A stretch of 64,000 nucleotides of DNA from an uncultured Ramlibacter sp. (GTDB lineage Bacteria > Pseudomonadota > Gammaproteobacteria > Burkholderiales > Burkholderiaceae_C), in NCBI RefSeq assembly GCF_936925435.1, contig NZ_CAKZHQ010000003.1, positions 62,001 to 126,000 on the forward strand, read 5' to 3'. Shown here one piece after another: positions 56,417-64,000 of the stretch; within the stretch, counting starts at the first letter, position 1; each line of letters opens with the position of its first letter. The notes under the pieces were generated by a model. The model had not been told where the DNA came from. It did not search any database and saw only the letters and a list, made by a program, of their open reading frames with translations. A program made the translations under genes and the position numbers.

Positions 56417-57343
56417 ATGGCCACACCGATCAAGCACTACCTGCAGTTCAGCGACCTGACGGCCGGCGAGTACGCCTGGCTGTTCGAGCGCGCCGCCGCC
56501 ATCAAGAAGAAGTTCAAGGCCTACGAGAAGTACCACCCGCTGGCCGACCGCACGCTGGCCATGATCTTCGAGAAGGCCTCGACCCGCACCCGCGTGAGCT
56601 TCGAGGCCGGCATGTACCAGTTGGGCGGCAGCGTGGTCCACCTGACCACGGGCGACAGCCAGCTGGGCCGGGCCGAGCCCATCGAGGACAGCGCCAAGGT
56701 GATCAGCCGCATGGTCGACCTGGTGATGATCCGCACCTTCGGCCAGGACAAGATCGCGCGCTTTGCCGAGCACTCGCGCGTGCCGGTGATCAACGGCCTG
56801 ACCAACGAGTTCCATCCCTGCCAGATCCTGGCCGACATCTTCACCTACATCGAGCACCGCGGTTCGATCCAGGGCAAGGTCGTGGCCTGGGTCGGCGACG
56901 GCAACAACATGGCCAACACCTGGCTGCAGGCGGCCGAGCTGCTGGGCTTCACCGTGCACCTGAGCACGCCCAGCGGCTACGAGGTGGACCAAGCCATCGC
57001 CGGCATCCGCAGCACCGACAGCTACAAGGTCTTCAAGGACCCGATGGACGCCTGCCGCGGCGCCGACCTGGTGACCACCGACGTCTGGACCAGCATGGGC
57101 TACGAGGCCGAGAACGAGGCGCGCAAGAAGGCTTTCGCCGACTGGTGCGTGGACACCGACATGATGCGCGTGGCCAAGCCCGACGCCCTGTTCATGCACT
57201 GCCTGCCGGCCCACCGCGGCGAGGAGGTCGAGGCCGATGTCATCGACGGCCCGCAGTCGGTGGTCTGGGACGAGGCAGAGAACCGCATGCACGCCCAGAA
57301 GGCGCTGATGGAGTACCTGCTGCTGGGCAAGGTGGCTGGCTGA
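56417..57343 (+). CDS. argF: Ornithine carbamoyltransferase
   Basis: 308 residues. It joins ornithine and carbamoyl phosphate to make citrulline. The carbamoyl-phosphate motif STRTR (near residue 54) lies in MIFEKASTRTRVSFEAGM; HPCQILADIFT (near 133) and MHCLPAHRGEEV (near 265, with the ornithine-site Cys) are present. It follows argD by two bases, so the two steps are co-expressed. The stop directly abuts the convergent SANT/Myb-like gene. Confidence 0.96.
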   Translation: MATPIKHYLQFSDLTAGEYAWLFERAAAIKKKFKAYEKYHPLADRTLAMIFEKASTRTRVSFEAGMYQLGGSVVHLTTGDSQLGRAEPIEDSAKVISRMVDLVMIRTFGQDKIARFAEHSRVPVINGLTNEFHPCQILADIFTYIEHRGSIQGKVVAWVGDGNNMANTWLQAAELLGFTVHLSTPSGYEVDQAIAGIRSTDSYKVFKDPMDACRGADLVTTDVWTSMGYEAENEARKKAFADWCVDTDMMRVAKPDALFMHCLPAHRGEEVEADVIDGPQSVVWDEAENRMHAQKALMEYLLLGKVAG

Positions 57344-57709
57344 TCAGGCCGCGCTGCTGCCGTTGGCAAAGGGCAGGCCACCGCGCCCGGCCAGCCGGCC
57401 CAGCCTGACCAGCCGGCTCTCCACCGCGAAGCGGGTGCGGCCCATCTCGCGCGCCAGGCGCGTGAGGTCGGCATCGGCGCTGAAGGCCTGGCCCAGCTGC
57501 CTGTCTTCCTCCTCGCTCCAGGGCTTGCCGGCATTGGGCGGCTGCTCGCGCCGCGGCTTTTTGGCGGCCAGGGCCTGCGACACCGCGAACAGCGCCCGAA
57601 TCACCGGCGGGGCGTTGTAAGGGCTGTCTTCGGGCATCACCTCGCCGGTGACGGGGTGCACCCCCTGGGCCAGGGTGTCGATAATCTCGCGCGCACTTTG
57701 CAGTTCCAT
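57344..57709 (-). CDS. Small SANT/Myb-like protein behind a LexA-type box
   Basis: 121 residues. The N-terminal part MELQSAREIIDTLAQGVHPVTGEVMPEDSPYNAPPVIRALFAV is followed by a Lys/Arg linker and a tri-helical SANT/Myb-like motif (GKPWSEEEDRQLGQAFSADADLTRLAREMGRTRFAVESRLVRLG, about 63-106). I recall similar HP(V/I)TGEV...WSEEED modules at the C-terminus of some helicases and nuclease-linked proteins, but cannot verify it. AGGAGG lies before the ATG, and a perfect CTGT-N8-ACAG is 30 bases upstream. Function unknown; a DNA-damage role is inferred. Confidence 0.83.
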   Translation of the reverse strand: MELQSAREIIDTLAQGVHPVTGEVMPEDSPYNAPPVIRALFAVSQALAAKKPRREQPPNAGKPWSEEEDRQLGQAFSADADLTRLAREMGRTRFAVESRLVRLGRLAGRGGLPFANGSSAA

Positions 57710-57738
57710 GTTGGATCCTCCTGTGGTTGAGAAATGAC

Positions 57739-57754
57739 CTGTATTTTCATACAG
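57739..57754. promoter_or_regulatory. LexA-type SOS box
   Basis: CTGTATTTTCATACAG matches the CTGT-N8-ACAG consensus with 6-bp arms (CTGTAT/ATACAG). It lies 30 bases upstream of the SANT/Myb-like gene (minus) and 41 bases before the divergent cysteine-cluster gene. Confidence 0.75.
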
Positions 57755-57794
57755 ACTAACGCCAACGCGCCAGGCCTGGCGCGGGTTGACAGCC

Positions 57795-58124
57795 ATGTCT
57801 GAACCCCATCCCTGCCTGGCCTGCGGTGCCTGCTGCGCCAGCTTCAGTGTCGACTTCTCGGTCCATGAGCGCGACGACATGGGCGGCCCGGTGCCGGCCG
57901 GCCTGACGGTGGAGGTCACTGACCACATCTGCCGCATGCGCGGCACCGACCACCTGCCCATGCGCTGCGCCGCGCTGACCGGCACGGTGGGCGTGCAAGC
58001 GGCCTGCGGCATCTACGAATGGCGGCCCAACCCCTGCCGCGAGCTGGAACCGGGCAGCGACGCCTGCCAGCGGGCGCGTGCCCGCCATGGCCTGGCGCCA
58101 CTGGGCGATGGCCTGATCCTTTAA
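57795..58124 (+). CDS. YkgJ family cysteine-cluster protein
   Basis: 109 residues with the CxxCGxCC cluster CLACGACCASFSVDFS (near residue 7), then ICRMRGTDHLPMRCAALTG and ACGIYEWRPNPCRELEPG. These provide eight or so conserved Cys for an Fe-S or zinc cluster. The ATG at 57795 is chosen over a TTG 9 bases upstream. YkgJ/CxxCxxCC proteins are widespread and uncharacterised. It is divergent from the SANT/Myb-like gene and shares its LexA-box region. kynB lies 73 bases downstream. Confidence 0.88.
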   Translation: MSEPHPCLACGACCASFSVDFSVHERDDMGGPVPAGLTVEVTDHICRMRGTDHLPMRCAALTGTVGVQAACGIYEWRPNPCRELEPGSDACQRARARHGLAPLGDGLIL

Positions 58125-58197
58125 GCCTCAACAATTTTTTGAAGCCTGTTGGCATTAACCGACACCACGCGGATTTTGCGCAGCGCACACTTTCGCC

Positions 58198-58824
58198 ATG
58201 CAACGCATCTGGGACATTTCTCCGCCGGTGCAGGCCGGAGCGCCGGTCTTCCCCGGCGACACCCCCTACCAGCAGCAATGGGCCGCGCAGATCGCGCCCG
58301 GCTGCCCGGTCAACGTCAGCACCCTCACCCTGTCGCCCCATGTGGGCGCGCATGCCGACGCGCCCCTGCACTACGACCCGCAAGGCCATGCCGTGGGCAT
58401 GCTGGACCTCACACCCTACCTCGGGCCCTGCCGCGTCATCCACGCCATCGGCATCGGCCCGCTGGTCCAATGGCAGCACATCGCCCACGCCGTGCAGGAC
58501 CTGCCGCCGCGCGTGCTGGTGCGCACTTACGAACGTGCGCCGGTGGACCGCTGGGATCCGCAACTCGCGGCCTATGCGCCGGAGACGGTGGAGAAGCTGG
58601 CCGCCCTGGGTGTGCGCCTGATCGGCATCGACACCGCCAGCATCGACCCGGCCGACAGCAAGAGCCTGGACAGCCACCAGGTGATCCGCCGCCTGGACCT
58701 GCGGGTGCTGGAGAACCTGGTGCTCGACGACGTGCCCGAGGGCGACTACGAACTGATCGCCCTGCCCCTAAAACTGGTGACGGCCGATGCCTCGCCCGTT
58801 CGCGCCATCCTGAGAGAACTATGA
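58198..58824 (+). CDS. kynB: Kynurenine formamidase (arylformamidase)
   Basis: 208-residue cyclase-family metal-dependent hydrolase that converts N-formylkynurenine to kynurenine. It starts [24 protein letters not shown] and has the metal-binding [16 protein letters not shown] motif (HxxxHxD, near residue 48), then [21 protein letters not shown] near 140, all typical of KynB. The stop overlaps the kynU start (ATGA). With kynU and kynA it forms the tryptophan-to-anthranilate operon. Confidence 0.95.
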   Translation: MQRIWDISPPVQAGAPVFPGDTPYQQQWAAQIAPGCPVNVSTLTLSPHVGAHADAPLHYDPQGHAVGMLDLTPYLGPCRVIHAIGIGPLVQWQHIAHAVQDLPPRVLVRTYERAPVDRWDPQLAAYAPETVEKLAALGVRLIGIDTASIDPADSKSLDSHQVIRRLDLRVLENLVLDDVPEGDYELIALPLKLVTADASPVRAILREL

Positions 58825-60080
58825 CGACGACCTTGCAAGACTGCCGCGCGCTCGACGCGCAAGATCCGCTGCGCGCGCTGCGCGAGCAATTCGTGCTGCC
58901 CGAGGGGGTGATCTACCTCGATGGCAATTCCCTGGGCGTGCTGCCCAGGACCGCCGCTGCCCGTGTGGCACAGGCCGTCACCGCCGAATGGGGCGAAGGC
59001 CTGATCCGCTCCTGGAACAGCGCCGGCTGGTACAGCATGCCGCAGCGCCTGGGCGACAAGATAGGCCAGTTGGTGGGCGCGCAGGCCGGCGAAGTGGTCG
59101 CCACCGACAGCACCTCCATCAATCTTTTCAAGGTGCTCAGCGCTGCCCTGTCCATCGCCCGCGCCGACGCGCCGCAGCGCCGAGTCATCGTCAGCGAGCG
59201 CAGCAACTTCCCCACCGACCTGTACATCGCCGAGGCGCTGTGCAAGGAGCGCGGCCTCACGCTGCAACTGGTCGAGCCCGAGGGCATCGCCGCCGCGCTG
59301 ACGCAAGACGTTGCCGTGCTGATGCTGACCCACGTCAACTACCGCACCGGTGCCATGCACGACATGGCGGCCGTGACCCAGGCCGCGCATGCGGCCGGCG
59401 TGCTCACCGTCTGGGACCTGGCGCACAGCGCCGGCGCCGTGCCGGTGGATCTCAATGGCGCGCAGGCCGACTTCGCCATCGGCTGCGGCTACAAGTACCT
59501 CAATGGCGGGCCCGGCGCGCCGGCCTTCGTCTGGGCCCATCCGCGCCACGCCGACCGCTTCTGGCAGCCGCTGGCGGGCTGGTGGAGCCACGCCGCGCCC
59601 TTTGAATTCACGCCCGGCTACACGCCCGCGCCAGGCATCTCGCGCTACCTGTGCGGCACGCAACCCATCCTGTCCATGACCGCGCTGGAGTGCGGGCTGG
59701 ACGCCATGCTGGCGGCGCAGCCGTTGGGCGGCATGCAAGCCCTGCGCAAGAAGTCGCTGGCGCTCACTGACCTGTTCATCGCCCTGGTCGAGGAGCGCTG
59801 CGCCGGCCACGGCCTGGCGCTGGTGACACCGCGCGAGCACGCACAACGCGGCTCCCAAGTTTGTCTGTCGCGCAGCGAGGGCGCCTACGCCATCGTGCAA
59901 GCCCTGATCGCTCGCGGCGTGATCGGCGACTTCCGAGCGCCAGACATCCTTCGCTTCGGCTTCACGCCTTTGTACGTCGGCTTTGAAGAAGTCTGGCACG
60001 CGGTCGAGCATCTCAAGCAGGTGATGGAGTCGGGTGAATGGCAGCGCCCCGAGTTCAACCAGAAGCACGCGGTGACCTGA
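58821..60080 (+). CDS. kynU: Kynureninase
   Basis: 419-residue PLP enzyme that cleaves kynurenine to anthranilate and alanine. [18 protein letters not shown] near residue 33, [14 protein letters not shown] near 130, [18 protein letters not shown] near 195 and the PLP lysine in [19 protein letters not shown] (near residue 225) are visible. The ATG is within the kynB stop. kynA follows after two bases. Length and motifs match the bacterial family. Confidence 0.96.
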   Translation: MTTTLQDCRALDAQDPLRALREQFVLPEGVIYLDGNSLGVLPRTAAARVAQAVTAEWGEGLIRSWNSAGWYSMPQRLGDKIGQLVGAQAGEVVATDSTSINLFKVLSAALSIARADAPQRRVIVSERSNFPTDLYIAEALCKERGLTLQLVEPEGIAAALTQDVAVLMLTHVNYRTGAMHDMAAVTQAAHAAGVLTVWDLAHSAGAVPVDLNGAQADFAIGCGYKYLNGGPGAPAFVWAHPRHADRFWQPLAGWWSHAAPFEFTPGYTPAPGISRYLCGTQPILSMTALECGLDAMLAAQPLGGMQALRKKSLALTDLFIALVEERCAGHGLALVTPREHAQRGSQVCLSRSEGAYAIVQALIARGVIGDFRAPDILRFGFTPLYVGFEEVWHAVEHLKQVMESGEWQRPEFNQKHAVT

Positions 60081-60082
60081 GC

Positions 60083-60928
60083 ATGGAAGCGAAAAAACCC
60101 GAAGACATCGTCCACGCCGAGAAGGCGAAGCTGGATTTCAGCGCCTCCATGAGCTATGGCGACTACCTGCAGCTGGACGCCATCCTGGGCGCGCAAAAGC
60201 CGCTCTCGCCTGACCACAACGAGATGCTGTTCATCGTCCAGCACCAGACCAGCGAGCTGTGGATGAAGCTGATGCTGCACGAGCTGCGCGCCGCCATCGC
60301 CAAGGTGGCGGCCGACGAATTGGGCGCCGCCTTCAAGATGCTGGCGCGCGTGAGCAAGATCATGGAGCAGCTGGTCCACGCCTGGGACGTGCTGGCCACC
60401 ATGACGCCGCCCGAGTACAGCGCCATCCGGCCCTATCTTTCGAGCTCCAGCGGTTTTCAGAGCGCGCAGTACCGCTGCATCGAGTTCGCCCTGGGCAACA
60501 AGAACGCCGCCATGCTCAAGCCGCACGCGCACCGGCCCGACCTGCTGGCCCAGGTGCAGGCCGCCTACGAAGCGCCTTCGCTGTACGACGAGGCACTGCG
60601 ACTGCTGGCGCGGCGCGGCATCGCCCTGCCTGCAGCGGCCTTGCAGCGTGACTGGACCCAGCCCTATGTGGCCAGCGATGAAGTCATGCAGGCCTGGCTC
60701 ACGGTGTACCGCGACACGCAAAAGCACTGGGACCTGTACCAGCTGGGCGAGGAACTGACCGACCTGGAAGACGCCTTCCGCCTCTGGCGCTTCCGCCATG
60801 TGACGACGGTGGAGCGCGTCATCGGCTTCAAGCGCGGCACCGGCGGTACCGGTGGCGTGAGCTACCTGCGCAAGATGCTGGACGTGGTGCTGTTCCCCGA
60901 GATCTGGACGCTGCGCACCGAGCTTTGA
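60083..60928 (+). CDS. kynA: Tryptophan 2,3-dioxygenase
   Basis: 281-residue haem dioxygenase that opens the indole ring of tryptophan to N-formylkynurenine. It has [49 protein letters not shown] near residue 25 and [21 protein letters not shown] with the substrate-side residues. The haem His is in [26 protein letters not shown] near 240. It is third in kynBUA, so the pathway enzymes are made together even though this is the first step. Confidence 0.96.
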   Translation: MEAKKPEDIVHAEKAKLDFSASMSYGDYLQLDAILGAQKPLSPDHNEMLFIVQHQTSELWMKLMLHELRAAIAKVAADELGAAFKMLARVSKIMEQLVHAWDVLATMTPPEYSAIRPYLSSSSGFQSAQYRCIEFALGNKNAAMLKPHAHRPDLLAQVQAAYEAPSLYDEALRLLARRGIALPAAALQRDWTQPYVASDEVMQAWLTVYRDTQKHWDLYQLGEELTDLEDAFRLWRFRHVTTVERVIGFKRGTGGTGGVSYLRKMLDVVLFPEIWTLRTEL

Positions 60929-60938
60929 AGCCAGGAAC

Positions 60939-60979
60939 GCTATTGATTCGATAGCATCCTAGGGCCATCGGACGGGGTT
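60939..60979. repeat. Dispersed palindrome with conserved extension, copy 7
   Basis: GCTATTGATTCGATAGC (60939-60955) is followed by ATCCTAGGGCCATCGGACGG, closely matching copy 4 at 34041. It lies in the convergent gap between kynA and the CadR-like gene, 10 bases after the kynA stop. Confidence 0.7.
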
Positions 60980-61009
60980 TACAGATCGATTCCATAGAGA
61001 AAACCGGGC

Positions 61010-61438
61010 TCAACCTGGCCGATGGCAAGCGCAAGCCTCGCCCTGCGCCGCCGCCACCAGTTCTTCCAGGATGCCGCAGCCATGGGCCGCGTGGTCGGCA
61101 TCGCAGCTGGCCTGCAGCGCCGTCAACTGCTGCTCCAGGGCCAGCAGGCTTTGCAGGCGGGCCCGCACGCGTGTCAATTGCTCGCCCACCAGGGCATCGA
61201 CTTGCGCGCAGTGCTGGGGCGGGCTGGCCAGCGCGCCGAGCAGGCGCTTCACATCGGCCAGCGGCATGTCGAGCGCGCGGCAATGGCGGATGAAGGCCAG
61301 TTGCTCCAGCTGCGCACGCTCGTAACTGCGGTAGCCATTGGCTTGGCGCGCCGGTGCGGCCAGCAGGCCGGCCTTCTCGTAGTAGCGGATGGTCTCGATG
61401 TCGACGCCGGTGGCACCGGCCAGCTCGCTGATTTTCAT
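61010..61438 (-). CDS. MerR family Cd(II)/Pb(II)-responsive regulator (CadR/PbrR-like)
   Basis: 142-residue MerR-type regulator. The N-terminal wing-helix KISELAGATGVDIETIRYYEKAGLL and GYRSYE are followed by a dimerisation helix and metal-site cysteines C77 (PPQHCAQVDALV), C112 and C121 (ASCDADHAAHGC), the layout of CadR/PbrR. The short tail (EACACH) is also Cys/His-rich. It is divergent from a cation-diffusion transporter across a promoter with the MerR-type 19-bp spacer at 61456-61486. Confidence 0.92.
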   Translation of the reverse strand: MKISELAGATGVDIETIRYYEKAGLLAAPARQANGYRSYERAQLEQLAFIRHCRALDMPLADVKRLLGALASPPQHCAQVDALVGEQLTRVRARLQSLLALEQQLTALQASCDADHAAHGCGILEELVAAAQGEACACHRPG

Positions 61439-61455
61439 GCTGTCATGCTAGCGGC

Positions 61456-61486
61456 TTGACTCTGGAGCCGCTCCAGGGTTTTTAAT
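61456..61486 (+). promoter_or_regulatory. MerR-type metal-responsive promoter
   Basis: TTGACT (-35, 61456-61461) and TTTAAT (-10, 61481-61486) are separated by 19 bp, the overlong spacer that MerR-family activators untwist. The dyad CTGGAG-CCG-CTCCAG (61462-61476) lies within it. It drives the CDF transporter and probably the regulator. Confidence 0.85.
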
Positions 61487-61512
61487 TCCTGCATCCCAAC
61501 AAGAGGAATGCC

Positions 61513-62157
61513 ATGTCCGCCCACTGCTGCCACGACGACCACGCCCACGGCCCCAGCCCCGGCGCGCCCATTCCGCCGGGCTACCGCCGCGCGCTGTGGA
61601 TCGCCCTGGTGGTCAATGCCGCCATGTTCGCCATCGAGATTGGCGCCGGCCTGCGGGCGGGCTCGGTGTCGCTGCTGGCCGATGCCATCGACTTTTTCGG
61701 CGACGCCGGCAACTACGCCCTGTCCTTGTTCGTGCTGAGCATGGGCCTGGCCTGGCGCGCGCGCGCGGCCCTGGTCAAGGCGGCCAGCATGCTGGCCTTC
61801 GGTGTCTTCGTGCTGGGGCGTTCGCTCTGGGGCGCATTGCAAGGCGTGCCGCCCGAGGCCCTGACCATGGGTCTGGTGGGCACGCTGGCGCTGGCGGCCA
61901 ATGTGGGCGTGGCCCTGCTGCTCTATGCCTACCGCGACGGCGACGCCAATATGCGCAGCGTCTGGCTGTGCACGCGCAACGACGCCATCGGAAACCTTGC
62001 GGTGATGCTGGCGGCCCTGGGCGTGCTGGGCACGGGCAGCGCCTGGCCCGACCTGGCCGTGGCCGTGGTGATGGGCGCGCTGGCCATCAGCGGTGGCTGG
62101 TCAGTGCTGCGGCAGGCGCGCGGCGAGCTCGCGCAGCCCGCCCACCACAGCCACTGA
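61513..62157 (+). CDS. Cation-diffusion-facilitator family transporter, membrane domain only
   Basis: 214 residues with about six helices and a His-rich N-terminus (HCCHDDHAHGP). TM2 has SLLADAIDFFGDAGNYAL, with Asp residues at the CDF metal-site spacing. TM5 has NDAIGNLAVML, where canonical CDF proteins have HxxxD. The cytosolic metal-sensing domain is absent; the protein ends soon after TM6 (HHSH). Divergence from a CadR-like gene suggests cadmium, lead or zinc export. The altered TM5 site makes specificity uncertain. Confidence 0.88.
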   Translation: MSAHCCHDDHAHGPSPGAPIPPGYRRALWIALVVNAAMFAIEIGAGLRAGSVSLLADAIDFFGDAGNYALSLFVLSMGLAWRARAALVKAASMLAFGVFVLGRSLWGALQGVPPEALTMGLVGTLALAANVGVALLLYAYRDGDANMRSVWLCTRNDAIGNLAVMLAALGVLGTGSAWPDLAVAVVMGALAISGGWSVLRQARGELAQPAHHSH

Positions 62158-62176
62158 AGGCGTTCAGCGCAGAGGC

Positions 62177-62440
62177 TTAGCGCAAAAAGAGCTTGCTGAA
62201 GATGACGCCGACGCCAAAGGCGGCGAGCACCGAGGTCAGGGGGTGGGCCTTGACGTGCTCGCGGCACATGTCGCCGTATTCCTGCTGGTACTGCATGACC
62301 TTCTCGCTGCCGGTGCCGATGCTCTGCTCGAGCTTGTCGACGGCCTCGTGGGCCTTCTGGGCCACGCGGTGCACCTTGCCGTCGCCATTGAGGCCGGCGC
62401 CGTTGGCGGATGAGAGGGTTTGGATTGTTTCGCTGTTCAT
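62177..62440 (-). CDS. DUF883 family membrane-anchored protein
   Basis: 87 residues. An amphipathic helical part (VAQKAHEAVDKLEQSIGTGSEKVMQYQQEYGDMCREHVK) precedes a single C-terminal transmembrane helix (SVLAAFGVGVIFSKLFLR), as in DUF883/ElaB-YqjD proteins that associate with ribosomes or membranes in stationary phase in E. coli. AGGAAG precedes the ATG at 62440. Alone on the minus strand between the CDF and cueR genes. Confidence 0.86.
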   Translation of the reverse strand: MNSETIQTLSSANGAGLNGDGKVHRVAQKAHEAVDKLEQSIGTGSEKVMQYQQEYGDMCREHVKAHPLTSVLAAFGVGVIFSKLFLR

Positions 62441-62575
62441 GGTGCTTCCTCTTGGGCTGGTCGAAAAATCGCCGGCGGCTGCCGGCGGGGACAGCAACCA
62501 CTGTAGGTAGCACAACGGTGGCGCACTGTCGTCCAAACAGCGGCAAGCGCTGTAGGAGCAGTCCTGCCCTGGCTT

Positions 62576-63009
62576 TCAGCCGGCGGCCTTGTGCGCGCTC
62601 AGCTCGTCCAGGATGGGGCAGTCGGGCCGCTGGTCGCCATGGCAGCAGCTGGCCAGGTTCTGCAGCGTCGCGCGCATGGCGGCCATCTCCTGCATGCGCT
62701 GGTCCAGGTCGGCGATGTGCCGCATGGCGATGTCGCGCACATGGGCGCTGGAGCGGCGCCGGTTCTGCCACAGCTTGAGCAGCTGGGCGATCTCGTCCAT
62801 GCCAAAGCCCAGGTCGCGCGAGCGCTTGATGAAGCGCAGCGTGTGCACCTCGCGCCCGCTGTACTGGCGGTAGCCGGCATCGGTGCGCTCCACCGCCGGC
62901 AGCAGGCCCAGCGACTCGTAGTGCCGCACCATCTTGGCCGACACGCCCGAGCGGCGCGCCGCCTCGCCGATGTTGAAGGGGCCGTCATCGACGGCTGTCG
63001 CGGTCTCGC

Positions 63010-63013
<4 letters not shown>
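62576..63013 (-). CDS. cueR: Cu(I)-responsive MerR regulator
   Basis: 145-residue MerR-family protein. The helix-turn-helix region reads NIGEAARRSGVSAKMVRHYESLGLLPAVERTDAGYRQYSG. The copper-loop cysteines C124 and C132 (CCHGDQRPDC) are eight apart, as C112 and C120 of E. coli CueR. The ATG at 63013 overlaps the copA stop (ATGA) and is preferred over 63028. Being downstream of, and overlapping, copA, it is the expected activator of copper export. Confidence 0.92.

Positions 63014-64000
<987 letters not shown>

Noticed and set aside
55224..57343. Arginine-rich leader peptide upstream of argD
   Set aside because: No short open frame with repeated arginine codons precedes the attenuator-like hairpin.

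Overview
The window looks like the chromosome of a high-GC betaproteobacterium of the order Burkholderiales, most likely family Comamonadaceae. The reasons are the gene order rpsA-ihfB-lapA-lapB-rfaE1-rfaD with a stand-alone heptose kinase, the DUF3579-argD-argF block, the tryptophan operon in the order kynB-kynU-kynA, the TRAP transporters with DctP binding proteins, and a short dispersed GCTA...TAGC palindrome of a type I associate with this family. Coding density is very high. No gene-free stretch exceeds about 190 bases, and I saw no rRNA, tRNA, insertion sequence, prophage or CRISPR array.

Layout. 1-5.3 kb: ribosomal protein S1 (5' end outside the window), IHF beta, LPS assembly genes lapA/lapB, ADP-heptose synthesis genes rfaE1/rfaD, and a ComEA-like DNA-binding protein. 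5.4-13.2 kb: a DinB-like protein, a 1194-residue 5-oxoprolinase/hydantoinase, a MarR-type regulator and a divergent TRAP transporter, probably one pyroglutamate- or hydantoin-type uptake and use locus. 13.2-18.9 kb: two Crp/Fnr-type regulators and a five-gene stressosome operon (RsbR, RsbS, RsbT, an RsbT/RsbX-like fusion and a double-ATPase histidine kinase). Two matching palindromes lie at exactly -41.5 relative to -10 hexamers upstream of the operon and of the nearer Crp/Fnr gene, which suggests one regulatory circuit.

18.9-26.1 kb: a cold-shock/DUF1294 membrane protein and a complete RND multidrug pump with a divergent TetR repressor and a clear operator. 26.1-28.2 kb: an Asp/Glu-racemase-family enzyme, an orphan DctP binding protein paralogous to the one at 10.2 kb, and a CsbD stress protein. 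28.2-34 kb: XdhC, a TonB-dependent receptor and divergent modABC (molybdenum theme). 34-39.4 kb: serine hydrolase, Nudix hydrolase, DUF4864 protein, and two L,D-transpeptidase-like proteins interleaved with two small secreted Ser/Thr-rich proteins.

39.4-44.8 kb: methyltransferase, DUF808 membrane protein, GNAT, di- and tri-heme cytochromes c, a small phosphatase and an orphan ATP-synthase c subunit. 44.9-50.6 kb: one long minus-strand run of MFS exporter, folK, pcnB, a HAD phosphatase, hda and an AI-2E-type permease. 50.8-57.3 kb: an orphan ParA, a SirB1-type protein, murJ, rpsT, DUF3579, argD and argF. 57.3-61 kb: a small SANT/Myb-like protein behind a LexA-type box, a cysteine-cluster protein, and kynBUA. 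61-64 kb: CadR-like regulator with a CDF transporter, a DUF883 protein, cueR and the 3' part of copA.

Most genes lie in tightly packed operons with ATGA or GTGA start/stop overlaps. The items I judge most worth following up are the stressosome and its paired -41.5 palindromes, the LexA-type box in front of the SANT/Myb-like gene, the attenuator-like leader before argD, the orphan atpE, and the dispersed palindrome family.
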